Source: Palleronia sp. LCG004 (GTDB taxonomy: Bacteria > Pseudomonadota > Alphaproteobacteria > Rhodobacterales > Rhodobacteraceae). From it: a DNA stretch of 64,000 nucleotides. The first letter of the stretch is position 1, and every line of letters begins with the position of its first letter. The stretch lies in the NCBI RefSeq assembly GCF_032931615.1, contig NZ_CP136761.1:124001-188000 (forward strand). Direction: 5' to 3'. The position numbers and the translations under genes were made by a program. Shown one piece after another: positions 63,009-64,000 of the stretch. The notes beneath the pieces were generated by a model. It ran no database searches, was not told where the DNA came from, and saw nothing but the letters and a program-made list of their open reading frames with translations.

Positions 63009-63022
63009 CGTTACATGTAACG
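63009..63022 (+). promoter_or_regulatory. Perfect palindrome, candidate MazE operator
   Basis: CGTTACATGTAACG is a perfect 14-bp palindrome ending 15 bases before the mazE ATG, where antitoxin-mediated autorepression would be expected. A GACAGGAGAG ribosome site follows. Confidence 0.65.
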
Positions 63023-63037
63023 AGACAGGAGAGCGCC

Positions 63038-63256
63038 ATGCCGACCCCCGTTTCCCATCGTGTTCAGAAGCGCCGTGACGCCTTGCGGGCGGCCGGGTTG
63101 CGACCTGTGCAGATCTGGGTGCCTGACACCCGCCACCCCGGCTTTGCCGATGAGTGCCGCCGTCAGGCGTTGCTCATCGCGGAGTCCGACCGGGCCGACG
63201 CCGCCCTGGGCGATTTCATGGATGCTGCCTTGGTCGACGTGGACGGCTGGGAGTGA
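63038..63256 (+). CDS. mazE: Antitoxin, MazE family (DUF3018 type)
   Basis: The 72-residue protein has RRDALRAAGLRPVQIWVPDT and ECRRQALLIAESDRADAALG, the pattern of DUF3018/MazE-family antitoxins that neutralise MazF in alphaproteobacteria. A ribosome site (AGGAGAG) lies at good spacing. Its stop overlaps the toxin start by 4 bases (GTGA). The N-terminus is basic and fits DNA binding at the palindrome just upstream. Confidence 0.88.
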   Translation: MPTPVSHRVQKRRDALRAAGLRPVQIWVPDTRHPGFADECRRQALLIAESDRADAALGDFMDAALVDVDGWE

Positions 63257-63579
63257 AGCGGGGCGATCTGGTCACGGTCGCCCTGCAGGGCGATCACGGC
63301 AAACCGCGGCCCGCTCTGGTCATCCAGTCCGATCGCTTCCCCGACACGGCGACCACGACGGTTCTGCTGGTTACGTCCACGCTTCTGGATGCTCCCTTGG
63401 TGCGGATGACCATCGAGCCGTCTCCGGAAAACGGACTGCGCGCGACCTCCCAGATCATGATCGATAAGACGATGACCGTCCGCACCGACAAGCTGGGGGC
63501 CGCGTTCGGCCAAGTTGGTGATACCGCGATGCTGCAAGTGAGCCGGTCCTTGGCGCTGTTCCTGGGGATTGCCGGGTAG
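63253..63579 (+). CDS. mazF: Toxin, MazF/PemK family endoribonuclease
   Basis: The 108-residue PemK/MazF-fold protein starts VKRGDLVTVALQGDHGKPRP, where RGD and the KPRPALVIQSD strand are the family signature. SQIMIDKTMTVRTDKLG contains the conserved Arg/Lys region of the active site. MazF toxins cut single-stranded RNA at short motifs; the cutting specificity here is unknown. The start is GTG at 63253, coupled to the antitoxin. Such modules commonly stabilise plasmids. Confidence 0.9.
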   Translation: MKRGDLVTVALQGDHGKPRPALVIQSDRFPDTATTTVLLVTSTLLDAPLVRMTIEPSPENGLRATSQIMIDKTMTVRTDKLGAAFGQVGDTAMLQVSRSLALFLGIAG

Positions 63580-63740
63580 CCGCGACCCTCTCGAAAACCC
63601 GTGCTTTTGCCAGACCCGCTTTTTAGCCCCGTAGAGGCCCATCCTCGGCTCAGGCACCCTCGGGGAGCGAGAAGGGCCGCACCCGTCTCTCAGAGGCGCT
63701 GTGCGGACCGCTGGAGGCTTTGAGGGAGGCAAGCAGAGCG

Positions 63741-64000
63741 TCACTCTCCGTGAGCGCATCCATCGCCCGGCACCGCTAAATTCGAATGTTCTACATTTGA
63801 ATATATCCTGCCATTGACTTCGCCCGCCATTGACTTCGCCCGCGCCACAGCCTCGGTGGAATGGATCTGCTCTAGCCACTTGCGAAGGCGACTGCGTCTG
63901 GTCCCGGCGACCGGCCAGAAGCCCGGCCACGGAGATGTCCTCGTCCAGATCCTCCCAGTGCAGGCCCTTGCCGCGTCCGATCAGTTTCCACCGCGACCGC
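63741..64000 (-). pseudogene. DUF2442 protein, partial and frameshifted
   Basis: From the right edge the minus strand reads WKLIGRGKGLHWEDLDEDIS, then VAGLLAGRRDQTQ, the DUF2442 pattern (GxGxHWPxLDEDxSVxGLL). The expected ending, SRLRKWLEQ, follows in a different frame from about 63895, so a one-base shift has occurred. Further on, a 16-bp tandem duplication (63811-63842) shifts the frame again. With a single copy the protein would stop at a TAG right after MAGYIQM, whereas now it runs to 63741. DUF2442 genes usually sit with DUF4160 genes in toxin-antitoxin-like pairs; that partner would be to the right. Confidence 0.65.
63811..63842. repeat. 16-bp tandem duplication
   Basis: Two exact adjacent copies of CCATTGACTTCGCCCG (63811-63826 and 63827-63842). 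The unit length is not a multiple of three and falls in the 3' end of the DUF2442 frame, changing its C-terminus. Confidence 0.85.

Overview
The window reads as a high-GC alphaproteobacterium of the Rhodobacteraceae (Roseobacter/Rhodobacter type). The support is a VPLPA-type C-terminal sorting signal, an sqdB-sqdD-sqdC sulfolipid operon, TRAP dicarboxylate transport, a glutaryl-CoA dehydrogenase/CoA-transferase pair and strongly GC-biased third codon positions. No rRNA or tRNA was seen. This is a reading by eye of sequence and translations; family names rest on recognised motifs, not on database searches.

Layout. 0-9.3 kb: the start of a serralysin-like secreted protease (cut by the left edge), a membrane-anchored SNase-type nuclease, an exported acetamidase/formamidase homologue, a surface DUF4394/VPLPA protein, and a three-subunit molybdenum hydroxylase operon (PaoABC order) divergent from a TetR regulator. 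9.3-18.2 kb: a ThDP enzyme annotated as acetolactate synthase, a DctB/DctD two-component system and the dctPQM TRAP transporter. 18.5-27.2 kb: MgtE, a cluster of zwf, a GH63-like glucosidase and an LssY_C protein, a methionine aminopeptidase and a ParDE pair. 27.2-34 kb: the glutaryl-CoA dehydrogenase/CoA-transferase pair, an MFS transporter, two small envelope proteins, and a response regulator followed by a GAF histidine kinase. 34-37 kb: the sulfolipid operon. 37-45.5 kb: a nine-gene minus-strand operon for short-chain amide or urea use, made of an AmiC-like sensor, an AmiR-like ANTAR antiterminator, a five-gene Urt/Fmd-type ABC importer, a formamidase and an SDR. A rho-independent terminator lies just before its first start codon. 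45.7-50.8 kb: a TetR-controlled RND efflux pump.

From about 51.7 kb the character changes. There are remnants of ISL3, IS3 and IS5 transposases, an epoxide hydrolase between two IS5 remnants, AT-richer orphan genes, a TrbM-like conjugation protein, an umuC lacking its 5' end, a Rep_3-type initiator lacking its N-terminus, MazEF and a broken DUF2442 gene. This looks like decayed plasmid sequence joined to a stable backbone, or an accessory part of a plasmid or chromid.

Main themes. The amide operon appears to combine substrate sensing (AmiC), RNA antitermination (AmiR plus leader), uptake and hydrolysis in one transcript, and it is the best candidate for an unusual regulatory system here. Two different binding-protein genes (dctP and the amide binding protein) are each followed by a perfect GC-rich hairpin before their permease genes, which suggests unequal expression from one mRNA. 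The DctD homologue has changes in both its sigma-54 contact loop and its Walker B motif.
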